NCBI GenBank assembly: GCA_003427395.1
Contig: BFEA01000317.1
Location: forward strand, 775,110 to 827,478
DNA from: Chara braunii
Taxonomy: Eukaryota > Streptophyta > Charophyceae > Charales > Characeae
DNA: 52,369 nucleotides
Direction of reading: 5' to 3'
Below the pieces are notes generated by a model that worked only from the letters and a program-made list of their open reading frames with translations, did no database searches and was not told where the DNA came from. Positions 1 through 10,011 of this stretch are shown in pieces. How positions within the stretch are numbered: the stretch's first letter is position 1; each line of letters opens with the position of its first letter. The position numbers and the translations under genes are program-made.

Positions 1-4
1 CCCC

Positions 5-35
<31 letters not shown>

Positions 36-43
36 AAAAAAAG
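1..43. repeat. poly-C/poly-A run at contig edge
   Basis: About 25 C followed by about 17 A open the window. This looks like a sequence-edge or homopolymer artefact rather than a functional element. Confidence 0.6.
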
Positions 44-125
44 TCGTTCGCGTTCGCCATTTTTTCAGGCCCGAACACGTTCGGGCGAACGTGTTCTCGT
101 TCGCCGGCGAACGGGAACGGCGTGC
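43..125. repeat. GAACG/CGTTC word cluster
   Basis: The words GAACG, CGTTC and CCGAAC recur many times in both orientations within about 80 bp, making overlapping short palindromes such as CCGAACACGTTCGG. Similar clusters occur near 2.74, 13.13, 22.2 and 23.3 kb. No function is known to me. Confidence 0.6.
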
Positions 126-129
126 AAAG

Positions 130-2580
130 CAAACTGCAGCATATGACAAGCATGTAAAGCAACAATCTATTAAACGATAACTCAAACTAGACTTACAATC
201 AAGCAGACACATGCTTCTCTAGTAAGTCTCTCACAAATTCTCAAGTTATCTTTCACATATAACTTGATATAAGTAGTTGGTTTAACCTTCAGGTGATTAA
301 CTCCGTATCCCATCTTACATAGGGCATTGAGCCATGCCATTCATCTTAGAAACAATGTCCAACCGTTTGCCTTAGTTATACATGAACAAGTTACATAACT
401 ACTTCTCTCTTCATTAGGCGTATGACTAAGTCATTCAACTTAGAACCCATGTTTACTCGTCATGAGTTGTTTATCGGCTAAGTTATATATACGACTATGA
501 GCGCTTGTGTTACCAATCTTTGCATGAATGCTCATATGAGTATCATTTTACTATCTTTATTTTTTAAGTTGAGGACCATCTACACTTGACATAGTATGTA
601 CGAAGGGTAGCAAATTTGATTCCTCGATTTTTATTATCTTTTTAGTTATTTTTACTTCGGCGGATCGACAAATATGTTTTTAAATAGTTTTCATCTCGAT
701 CACTATGATTTATTTTGATTCCACGTAAAGTTTTGAAGGTCCTTTCTGGTTTCCGGATTCCTCTCGTATTTCACAATTTCTCTCAACGTTGTATTCTTTT
801 ATCTTCCGTTTTCCTAAATGATTTATCATTTCGCCATTATATCATTCTCCTTTTTATTTTTAAGTTTGTGCACCGTCTTTTCTACCAAAACCCTTTGTCT
901 TTGATTTTGCACTCGTTGATAAGATGCATCTTCTTGCTCCATGGTTTCAATAATGAAGTCAGCATATTAAAGGGTTCATGATCATTTCACTCTTACCAGT
1001 TCTAGTACCTACAAATCTGTAAATGGCATCCTTGTTAGTGCATGTTTTTTCATCTAAAGTGATAGTACTAACACACCTAAGACTTGCCAATTAGTTGTGT
1101 ACTACCATAGATTTCTGGCTTCTGTCCATTATCGTGACAACTTTCCTCCATGATCATTCCACGTTTATCACTGGTACTACCTACAAACCAATAACAGACA
1201 TATTGGGCAGTGCGCGTTTTTTCATCTAAGGTGGTAGTACTAACTCACCTAAGACTTGTTAGACCCTCTCCATGAGCGGTTACATCCTCTGATTTTGTTG
1301 CCCTTGTTGACACGGTAAACCTTCTCATTAACTATGAAAAGAGTATTGTGGATTTGTTATTTGAATACAAAGATTGTTATTTGCAATATTTTTTGCTAAC
1401 ATTTATCTAATTGCTCCTTCCGATAGTTGATCTCTCACACATGTGTGAATCTCCATGTGGAATCCAACGATTTCATATTCTTTTATTTACTTAACGAATG
1501 TATCTTCTGATATACCGCACTCTTATTTCATGCCTGTTCGGTATACCAATCAATAACAATTATTTTTCGCAATATGAACCACCAATAACAACCATCACAT
1601 AAGGGAGTTTTTTCACACATAAATTTAACCATTACTATTTCCTTGTTATCTTGCATCATTGGAGGTTCCAACCCGAAATTTGCCTTTGTCTCTTTTACAA
1701 GCTTGTACTTCTGGTTCATGAATTTTGGTTTCAACTCAGTACGCTCATGATCATATGCTTTGAGAATATTTTTCATCGCCCTCCCTAACATGTTTTGCAA
1801 GTGAAACATTACCCTTGCTAGTACTCTCAGAGCAAAGACCCATAATTTAATCTCATTTTAGACGCGTTGTCCCTCCTCTGATTACCTCTGGTAATCATGG
1901 CTTAACCATTATTAGGTATTTGATTCCTCTTACAATTACATTATTGTCATTAAGCTGCAACTTTATACATGGTTATGAAATTCATAAATATTCGGGCCTT
2001 CGTTATCGACACTCCCTCGTCTCACTGACCAATCAAGTATACGCTCAAGATACCAACCATTTTCATAAGTCATTGCGAAATCCCTCTTAATATCATAGAT
2101 AAATCCCTATGAGTTTCTTGAAAAATGATGGTGACCTCTCGTACTTTCAGTCACACGAGTCCTTAAAAAATAAGGACAAGTCTTTAAGGTTGGGTAGCAC
2201 GACGTACGTCTACGCGGGTTGCACGTACACGCATACACGTATTCATGTATGTCATACATACACGTGTACACGTAGGAATTAAAAAAAAAAAAAAAGTCAT
2301 CCAAAAAATCTGAACAAAAAATATGTTTTTCAAAATTATATTTTAAATAACTTTTGTCGGAGACTCATCTCAAACCTCTGTTTCAAACTCGAGCTAAAAA
2401 TCAAAGACACGAAGAACGAATAAATTGAAATAATTAAAACAGTTTAGGATTGAGCCATCCATCTTTGAAACAATGCGCAGTCGTCCAAGGTTACTCTCGC
2501 TTATAACTCTTAACGTACTCTCTTGTTTTGTGATAAGGCTACAGTCAAACCATTCGTCTTAGAAACAATGTCTAGCTAGC
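130..2580. other. AT-rich non-coding stretch
   Basis: I see no supportable gene here; the open frames are short and low in complexity. The stretch holds a diverged tandem pair (978-1091 and 1150-1260), a dispersed word resembling CTTAGAAACAATG (near 345, 2463 and 2558) and a short poly-A run near 2280. Confidence 0.5.
978..1260. repeat. diverged tandem duplication, ~172-bp offset
   Basis: The stretch from 978 (starting ATGATCATTT) resembles the one from 1150 (starting ATGATCATTC). Both continue with a match around TTTTTTCATCTAA, GTAGTACTAAC and CACCTAAGACTTG. The copies differ at many sites, so the duplication is old. Confidence 0.6.
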
Positions 2581-2588
2581 CTTGTTCG

Positions 2589-2652
2589 CATATACATATA
2601 TATATATATAGATATATATATATATATATCGTCAAATAGAATATATATATAC

Positions 2653-2703
<51 letters not shown>
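2589..2703. repeat. (TA)n microsatellite with embedded GTCAAATAGA
   Basis: Long alternating TA, with CA and GA interruptions, is broken once by GTCAAATAGA (2631-2640). The same word in reverse complement sits in the (TA)n tract near 13.26 kb, suggesting two copies of one repeat in opposite orientation. Confidence 0.75.
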
Positions 2704-2704
<1 letters not shown>

Positions 2705-2705
2705 C

Positions 2706-2790
2706 ACCAGCCCATACGTACGGAGGTCCCCGGGCTGACCTCGGTACGTACGGACGTTCGGGGTCTGGTTCGGGGTTCGAACCCGAAAGC
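2706..2790. repeat. GTACGG/GTTCGG palindromic word cluster
   Basis: GTACGTACGG, GGTACGTACGGAC, GTTCGGGG and GGTTCGAACCC follow each other closely. GGTTCGAACCC resembles a tRNA B box, but no acceptor stem or A box surrounds it, so I do not call a tRNA. Confidence 0.55.
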
Positions 2791-2799
2791 GTTTAACCT

Positions 2800-3540
2800 C
2801 CGCCAAAACTTATTTTGGGGTCTAAACATAATGTTTTTTTTCTGAATGGTTTTGTGTGTGTTCTCTATGACGTGAAGAACCTACCTACACATTTTGACGC
2901 TGTCGAGCACATCGGTCCCGCACGGGGACCCTCCCGGCCGCGTCACGCAGGATTATGCAGGACTTATTGCGAGAGCGTTTGCCGCTCCGGCCGAGTGTGC
3001 CAGCCGTACCTCTCGCGAGTCCCTACGACAGGACAGAGTCACGCGAGGCACCGCTACCTCCACCTGCAGGAGCTGTCACCATCCCTTAGGTGGACGTATC
3101 CCTGTCGAGCTACTGAACCACATGCGAAGGCTTTTATAATGCAATTGCAGAGGTGGCCCAGCCAAGGGCGTTTCTCGTTCGCTGTAGCATAGAGTACGCG
3201 CGGTCAACGCCCGAAATCGGACCCGTTCGCAAATCGACGCCCCTGGGGGGCTGAGGTCCCAAGCTCGACTTGACGTCGGTCGACTAGGACGTTCTACGCA
3301 CACCACGCGATACACCACTTAAAGCAAAATTTAAGTAACCCACGTTCATACACTCATGCACCAAAGCAAAAGAAAAACACAACACTCCCAGTCCCTTTAG
3401 TACTGGACCCATAACCTTTTGGTACAAAGATTAGGTAGGCGTCGCATGCTGATTTAGTATAAAGAATCGCGCGATCGCACGGATTTCTCATACCAGCCAG
3501 TCATGCGTGCGCTTACAAGTGTTTGCAATAATGGGGTACT
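2800..3540. other. GC-richer stretch without recognised gene
   Basis: Open frames of 81 and 125 codons overlap on the plus strand at 2815-3192, with no motif I recognise. Nothing separates them from chance frames in GC-rich repeat DNA. Confidence 0.4.
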
Positions 3541-3563
3541 ATGTGGTACCCAGGTCCAGGAGG

Positions 3564-4522
3564 CCCTCAGGGATTTTGAGGGTCCCTTTCGACACTCAAG
3601 TGTCGGCTGACAAGCGCTTCAAGGGTTAATCTCTCTGCGCTAGACAACCGCCATGCGCGGTTGAGGACCACACACCCTCCTCTGCACCCTGTGCAGAGTG
3701 GGTGGTACACAGGTTTCATTCCTGTGGTGGGAGAAGTCAAGGGGTTTGACTTTGACGGCTGCTACGGACTGCAACGTCCAACTATAAGAAAATAAAAAGA
3801 GGACAAGGCTCGATATAAAGGCGTCGACCTAGTCTAACCCATATTGAGCCCCTATGCCTCCCCGGTAGCTTTCTCGATGCGATGTGGTGAGTTGCTATGG
3901 AGCTGCGTGTTCCTAAGGTTTGACTCAAGCCCTTGAGCGAGCCGACGCTCACTGTTCGGTGCAAGAATCCGCTTGGCACCGTGTGCCGGATTCGATATGA
4001 TCCGTGCGGGTCCTCGGCCTTCCCATACCAACCAGCAATGTTGTCTCACTCAAGCGGTCGCTGAAATATCCTCGCGATACTGAATGGCTGAAGGAATATA
4101 TTGTGGGGGTTCCCCCCTCGCAATATTGAACGGCTTGAAGGACACGCCGTTCAGCCCTTGCGGCACCCCTACCCTTGAAGCTAGGCGGTCCGGTGGGCAG
4201 GGTTTTTATGCCCTATGTGTAGGCAAAAATCCCTTGCTAGAGGGTTGGACTTTGGGTTCTTCCCGACAAGGACCTCGAACCCCTGGCCCAAGAATACGTC
4301 CGGCTTTTCAACTTAACAAGTAAGTGGGGCCAACGGGAAAATGGGGAGAAAGGTTATGCCTTTTCCCTATTTCGCCTTGGCCCATGACTCACCGCGCACC
4401 ACCTATACGAATCGTTTATGGGGTGGCGTGTGGATAGTGTTCAGGTCAAGCCCTGTAGGCAGCCCAACGCTCGGAACATTTTCCTCGCTCGAGCGCGGGG
4501 TTCCCATAGGGCGGACCGCCCT
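3564..4522. repeat. island of dense short perfect hairpins
   Basis: At least a dozen exact stems occur in under 1 kb. Examples are CCCTCA/TGAGGG (3564-3582), CGACACT/AGTGTCG (3590-3605), CAACCGC/GCGGTTG (3645-3663), CTCTGCAC/GTGCAGAG (3680-3698), CACAGG/CCTGTG (3708-3726), CTCAAG/CTTGAG (3924-3937), CGGTGC/GCACCG (3957-3981), CGGAT/ATCCG (3987-4004), ATATTG with GGGGG pairing CCCCC and CAATAT (4098-4126), TGAACGGC/GCCGTTCA (4127-4153) and AGGGCGG/CCGCCCT (4508-4522). They are mostly adjacent and separate. I see no gene here. Confidence 0.6.
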
Positions 4523-4539
4523 TATGACCTTTTTTACGC

Positions 4540-5830
4540 GTCGTTTTCATGATATTTTGGCTCACGGTTGGACCCCTATCGTCCCACCAATTAAAATCAC
4601 ACAAGAATATAGAAGGCATAAGTATGTGCTCGTGCAGCCGTGTGAGGGCTACGCGAGGGACATACTCAAATGCCATAACACTTAGTTAGACGAAGAGTTA
4701 AATGATGATACAGTCTCACAATAGTTATGTGGCTTGCCCGCCTGAACTTCATACAGCCAGAATACCACAATCATTCAACATGTTTCACACATACCTGTGA
4801 ATACACACAAGGATAAAAAAACAGAACACACACTAAAAGGATCAACTTTTCAGTCTTCTGCAACTCACACCCTGCCTTATGCACACAAGCCCAACCTTTT
4901 CCTCATCATTCCAAACAAAGATACTCAGTCTTTTAATAAAATGGCCATTTACAAAGAATCAGGGTGAAAACCCAAGAAAGCATAAAACCAGCCAGGGCCA
5001 AGGCATTAGGTTGAGAGGCAGAAGAGGATGAGAGGTTGAGTCGTGCACCGACGAATCGGCAACCGACCTGTTATCAGTGATAACATAATAATAGTCAGGC
5101 TGACCAAGTCAGACCTTAAATCAATGCGCACGGCCTGCACCACAGCACAGGTCAAAAAAATTTCACTACAGCGTTTAGCCTAAGTAGGGAGTAATCCTCC
5201 TAAGTCACATCCTAACTCCTCTACTAAGCTCCTACTCAGCTTCTGAGAGGTTCAATAACACCTTCCCTACTCAGGGTTGAGTTGCTAAGATTGGTCTAAC
5301 TGAAAATATTCTAACTCTCCAAATTTTCCAAAATTTCGGCAGCGCTTGCCGTAGGAAAAGTGTCTTTTCAGAATTTCGAGGAACCTGAATATGATTAACT
5401 TTTTTCAGTTTTGCAGAAATTTCGGTAGCGCTTCCCGTAGGAAAAGTAGGCTGCCAAGATTTATACAAAGCTGAAAGTCAAAGTGCAAAGCAAAACTATA
5501 CTTGGGGCTAACTCCTGATCCCTGCTTGACAACTTAGGCTCAATATTGGTCCACATGCCCTCTTAATGAGGCCATGAGCCAACGCTGATCCCAACCCCCA
5601 GCAGAGTCAGTCCTATCTCATCCCAAGCTTCCCTCCCATCATTCATCTTACCTACCTATGGCTCCAGCACTCGGCGAGCATCTACAACAACTACTCTATC
5701 AAAAGATGTCCCAAATGAGAGCCCACGAGCATGCAAGCGCAAACATCTCTCACAATCTCACATGGTTCTTTTCCAAGCCACATAGTTCGTTCAAAACCCC
5801 TCATTATTCCCTTTTTACCCTTCCTTACAT
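4540..5830. other. non-coding stretch with one small direct repeat
   Basis: No supportable gene. The words AAATTTCGG, AGCGCTT and CCGTAGGAAAAGT occur twice in the same order (about 5331-5361 and 5417-5448, offset about 87 bp). The rest looks unstructured. Confidence 0.5.
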
Positions 5831-5837
5831 AAGAAAT

Positions 5838-7440
5838 AGGGTCAACCAACCCAACTTATGGATGTGACTGACCTGCCAGTTTATATGACTAGGCCACACC
5901 AACTTATGGTGCCCCAGCCTGGTAACATAAATATACGTACGCATAAGACCAAACCACACCAACTTATGGTGTGACCAGTTTCTGCAAAACAACCGACATA
6001 AGGTGTGTGATCGGGCCGCACCAACTTATGGTGAGGCTGGTCAGCCTGAACATTCGGCATACACATAAAACTGAATCTCCCAACTTATGGGGGTCAGCCT
6101 CTGCCTAACCAACGACAAAGGGCATATGACTGGACACAACAACTTATGTTGTGCCTGGCCAGCCCAAACAGTTACATACGGCGTAGAGCCAGGCTACCCA
6201 ACTTATGGATAGTCCAACCCAGCCTAGACAAAGCCACTTGCGCGAACGACCGAACAGCCCGCAACTTATGCGTTCGCCCAGCCCTTCGCAATACAACCAT
6301 GTTCAACTTTATGGACATAAGACCTAGAACTTACCACAACAACTTATGTTGTGATAAACCTCTGTCTGAACAAATGACATAAGGCGTATAACCAGGGCGC
6401 ACCAACTCATGGTGAGACCTGATCAACCTAAACACTCGGCATAAACAAAAGACTGAACCATTCAACTTATGAGGGACTCAGCCTTCGCCTGAACAACGAC
6501 AAAAGACATATGACCAGACACAACAACTTATGTTGTGCCTGGCCAACCCATACAGTGACATATAGCATATGACTAGGCTACCCAACTTATGGATAGTCTA
6601 GCCCTGCCTAAAACAACAACAAGCGCGTATGACCGAACAACCTGCAACTTATGCGTTCGTCCGGCCTCCGCAACACAACTACATCAGATAAATAAGTTTC
6701 ACAACCAATTTCTTCCTTCAGACGAGTGGTCAGGTCACCTCAACTCATGAGGATCCCCACCCAGACGCCAGTTATGTTTAGAAAGGGGAAAATATACAAG
6801 CTTCATATAATTCTCTACTTTGTGTTATCAAGGACATAGGACTGACTACCCAACTCATGGATGAGTCAGCCTGCCCAAAGTTACCACACCATTTTATACT
6901 CTTAATCTTCTTTCCTCTCTGCTTTGTCTGCTACCGGCTTATATGGCTGGATCTCCCAACTTATGGCGCCCAGCCTGCCACGAATATTCATAATAGGTAA
7001 TTGTATCACATTATATACTCTGATTCGCTTTAATGATGACGGCTCATGACTTGACCACATCAACTTATGGTGTGAATAGTCTCGCCTGGAACAATAAAGC
7101 ATAAGACCGAGTCACACCAACTTATGGTGTGGTCAGCTTCTGCCTAAACAATCGACGTAAGGCGTATGACCAGGCACAACAACTCATGTTGTGACTGGTC
7201 AGCCTAAACTTTCGGCATACACAAGAAACTGGACTACCTCAACTTATAAGGAACCCAGCCTTTACCTGAACAACGACAAAAGGCATATGACCAGGCGCCT
7301 GACTAGCCTATACAATTACATACGGCGTAGAACCAGGCTACCCAACTTATGGGTAGTCTAGCTTGCCAAATAACAAGTAGAACACATGCTATCGACTAAG
7401 CAACTCGCAACTTATGCGTTCGTCCAGCCTTCGCTACATA
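5838..7440. repeat. tandem array of ~60-bp hairpin units with constant AACTTATG core
   Basis: AACTTATG (variants AACTCATG and AACTTATA) recurs about 23 times: at 5855, 5901, 5961, 6023, 6082, 6141, 6200, 6263, 6341, 6404, 6464, 6525, 6584, 6645, 6742, 6852, 6958, 7061, 7119, 7181, 7241, 7344 and 7409. In most units the flanks pair around an ACTTA/ACTCA loop. The arms differ between units but change together: CACACCA/TGGTGTG, CACAACA/TGTTGTG, CTACCCA/TGGGTAG, GCA/TGC plus CGAAC/GTTCG. The best units pair 12-13 of 14 positions (6141, 6525, 6584, 7181). Units near 5855, 6742 and 7241 pair poorly. Spacers carry recurring words such as GGCGTATGACC and CAACGACAAAAG. No open frame runs through it. 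Confidence 0.85.
6023..6652. repeat. higher-order repeat of the hairpin array (~382 bp period)
   Basis: Five to six successive unit types recur in the same order. The units at 6023, 6082, 6141, 6200 and 6263 match those at 6404, 6464, 6525, 6584 and 6645 in stem and spacer, at offsets of 381-384 bp. A third, gapped copy covers 7119-7416 (one unit has lost its core near 7300), and a decayed stretch lies at 6742-7061. This is the organisation of a maturing satellite. Confidence 0.75.
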
Positions 7441-7449
7441 GTTACAACC

Positions 7450-8060
7450 CTTGTGTTGTCTGAATTCAATCAGCTAGTCTTAATTATCAATAAATACTTG
7501 TTAATTTATTTCACAAAACAATGTCCTGAAAATAAACAAACAAAACAGTAAAATATCGTTTCCAGTCATACTTTCAATCAGACAATAGCACAAGGTTAAT
7601 ATAATTTAAGGTTGGAATCACATGCGTAAAACGAAGGCCATACCTGAATGTTCCCTGCCTCCAGAACCCCGCCTGGGTTCCGACAGAGCTCCCGCAATCG
7701 GTGGATGGACCTCCCACAAGGTCTTGCTGCGGCTCTATGGGTTGCAATCCCGCCTGCCGCCTTCCTCTCGTCACCAATAGATCAGACTGAGATTAAGAAG
7801 GACAGATGTAGGTAGATCAGACTCTCGAGATCCAGGAGAGGTACAACTCAACTTACAATGAGAGGGCCTTGAAATCTTGATGCGCCTGAGGGCCCCGCAA
7901 TGGCAGCCAGGAACGCAATAGAACCTCTCAATCCATAACAAAATGCAGAATGCCAGCCCCCCTGACAATCCTCCACGTCGCTGTAGCAACCCCTCTGCAG
8001 AGTCTGACTCCTCCCTCCAAGTTACCGTGCTCAAAATTGCAGTTACTTAGCCTAGAAAAG
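7450..8060. other. non-coding stretch
   Basis: I see only short open frames without recognisable motifs between the hairpin array and the poly-C hairpin. Confidence 0.4.
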
Positions 8061-8069
8061 GCCGTTTTT

Positions 8070-8103
8070 CGAATAGAGCACCCCCCCCCCCGTGCTCTAT
8101 TCG
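8070..8103. repeat. 12-bp perfect hairpin with poly-C loop
   Basis: CGAATAGAGCAC (8070-8081) pairs with GTGCTCTATTCG (8092-8103) around a run of C. It marks the change to the CAG-rich stretch that follows. Confidence 0.8.
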
Positions 8104-9960
8104 GCTATGGGCTGTAACAGCCTGGTGCAGTCGTGATGCACAGCAGCAGCAATAAGTTGTGCCAATAGTCACAGCCACTAGTCAGCAGCAGCCACAGTCC
8201 GTGCCCAGTCCGCAGTATCCAGAGCGGAACACAGCAGATACAGCAGGCCGGAGGAGTCTCCCACAGTCCGTAATAACCAGCAGTAGGTACTAGCAGCAGC
8301 AGCCCCGCCGCAAAGAGGATCTGCCCAGTATCATGCTACAACCACCTGATAACGCCTATCAATACACAGACTGTGGCTGTGGCTTCTCGGAGGTACTGGT
8401 ATAGTTACCGTAGCAACAACATTAGGCGGAGCGCACACCAGTCACCCACAACAAAGGACGGTGCTTGCCTTCAACAGTGGCCCCTAAGTCTCTGTGATAA
8501 CCACCGTGTGCGCAGCCTGCTCATCTCCTCAAGCCCGCAGCCATACACAGCAGGCCCAAACAGCATTCAGCAGGGCAACGGGTATTCAACAGTCCTCAAA
8601 AGTGCAGCCACTTACGGTTTGTGTCTGCTATGGCAACCCGGTTCAGAACTTGTAACACCAGCTACCCCCCGCTTGTAGCAGCAGTTATAGTTGGTGAACA
8701 ACCCGCAGTCTCTTGAAAACCACTCCAGTTGCCTTAGTCACTCCCTCCACTCTGAGTATCCTCGCTTAGGCCTATGTTGCAGCTGTACGTAATGAGGAAC
8801 AATGCTCAAATCTGTAGTCAAGCAATAGGGGTGGTGCTCTGCACATTAGCGAGCCCGTGAACAGACAATCACCCTGCACAGTAGTCCGCTATGGCAAGGC
8901 ACAGCGGGCAGCTCGGTACAGCAGCAACTCTTCAGTCCCAGTGCGGTGGCAGCCTGATCCCGTTGTAGTGGTGGTAGTTATAACAAACCCAGCAGGACTG
9001 CTGCTTCAGCATCCGAAGCCCTGTTTGAACAGTTGTACAATGCTTATAGTCTCCTCATAACAGTGGCCACAGAGTATATTCATTGCAACGTACGGCATCA
9101 GCAGCCACCGCCCTGACGCAGCTTCAAACAGCCGGACCCGACATTCAGCAGCAGAAGCCACACAGCTAAAGTTTCGTTGTAGTACTGACTCCTAGCACTA
9201 GCCACCGTCTGTCGCGACCTTCCTTGGCAGCATCTCTGGCACCTAGTGGTGACGTTTGGTAACAGCAACCCCAAGCTGTGGCCTGGCCTAGCAATGCTGG
9301 TACAAACTGAGTAGCTACCGCCCCTGCTTTTTATGTAAGTTTTAGTCCTCACTTAGTAGTCTTCCACGGGGACATGATGCACTCAAGTGCCCGCATGCCT
9401 AAATAGTACAACGGTATCAGGATAGTTTACTTTAGGAACATCAGTATTTTGCTGCAAATAAAAAATAAAAAAATAAAAATAAAAAGAGGAACTGCACTCC
9501 CTGCGTCCGCGCGTATCAGCCTTCCGCCTTAGTCAAAACGTTTGTGTCCCAATCAACAGGGAGCCCATAAGCTATAACAGAAACAGCAGCGCACCGTGGT
9601 GCTCAACAGCTGCACTTATTAACAAGACAAAGTGACAAATACTAACAACAACTCTGAGGGTAACCACATTGTGTCCTTGGGGCAGGATAACAGTAGTGTA
9701 GTCTGGGCATGATGACTTCTTTTAGTGATACTTAGCTCTACAACAGCCAAAATCAGATTTTCACAATGGCAGCCCAGCTGGTGACATAGCAACACAACTG
9801 GCTGTTCACGGTGCTGCTCAAATAGCCAGATATCAGGATAGCTGTTGCTGTGGCCGGTATTTAACAGCAACCTAGAGAGTCTTAATCATGTCGCGGCAGC
9901 AACCCCAATAATACTAAAATCAGATTGCAGCTATTCCATCCCCTCCGTACTGCAATAGCG
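8104..9960. repeat. CAG/CAA-rich degenerate stretch
   Basis: CAGCAG, AACAGC, GCAGCC and TAGCAGCAG recur densely on the plus strand over nearly 2 kb without exact periodicity. Open frames are short (up to about 100 codons) and inconsistent. It looks like degenerated CAG-type repeat DNA; a decayed glutamine-rich coding region is possible but not supported. Confidence 0.4.
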
Positions 9961-10011
9961 GGCTCAAGAGTTCTAGTCTGTTAGACTCCTGCTTGATCTA
10001 GCTACCCCTTT

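Noticed and set aside
2765-2790. tRNA gene suggested by GGTTCGAACCC
   Set aside because: Only a B-box-like word; no A box, anticodon arm or acceptor stem around it. It fits the local GTTCG word cluster.
5838-7440. CRISPR-like array
   Set aside because: Units repeat at about 60 bp with a short core, but the 'spacers' are themselves repeated and self-complementary, no cas genes are present, and the DNA is eukaryotic.
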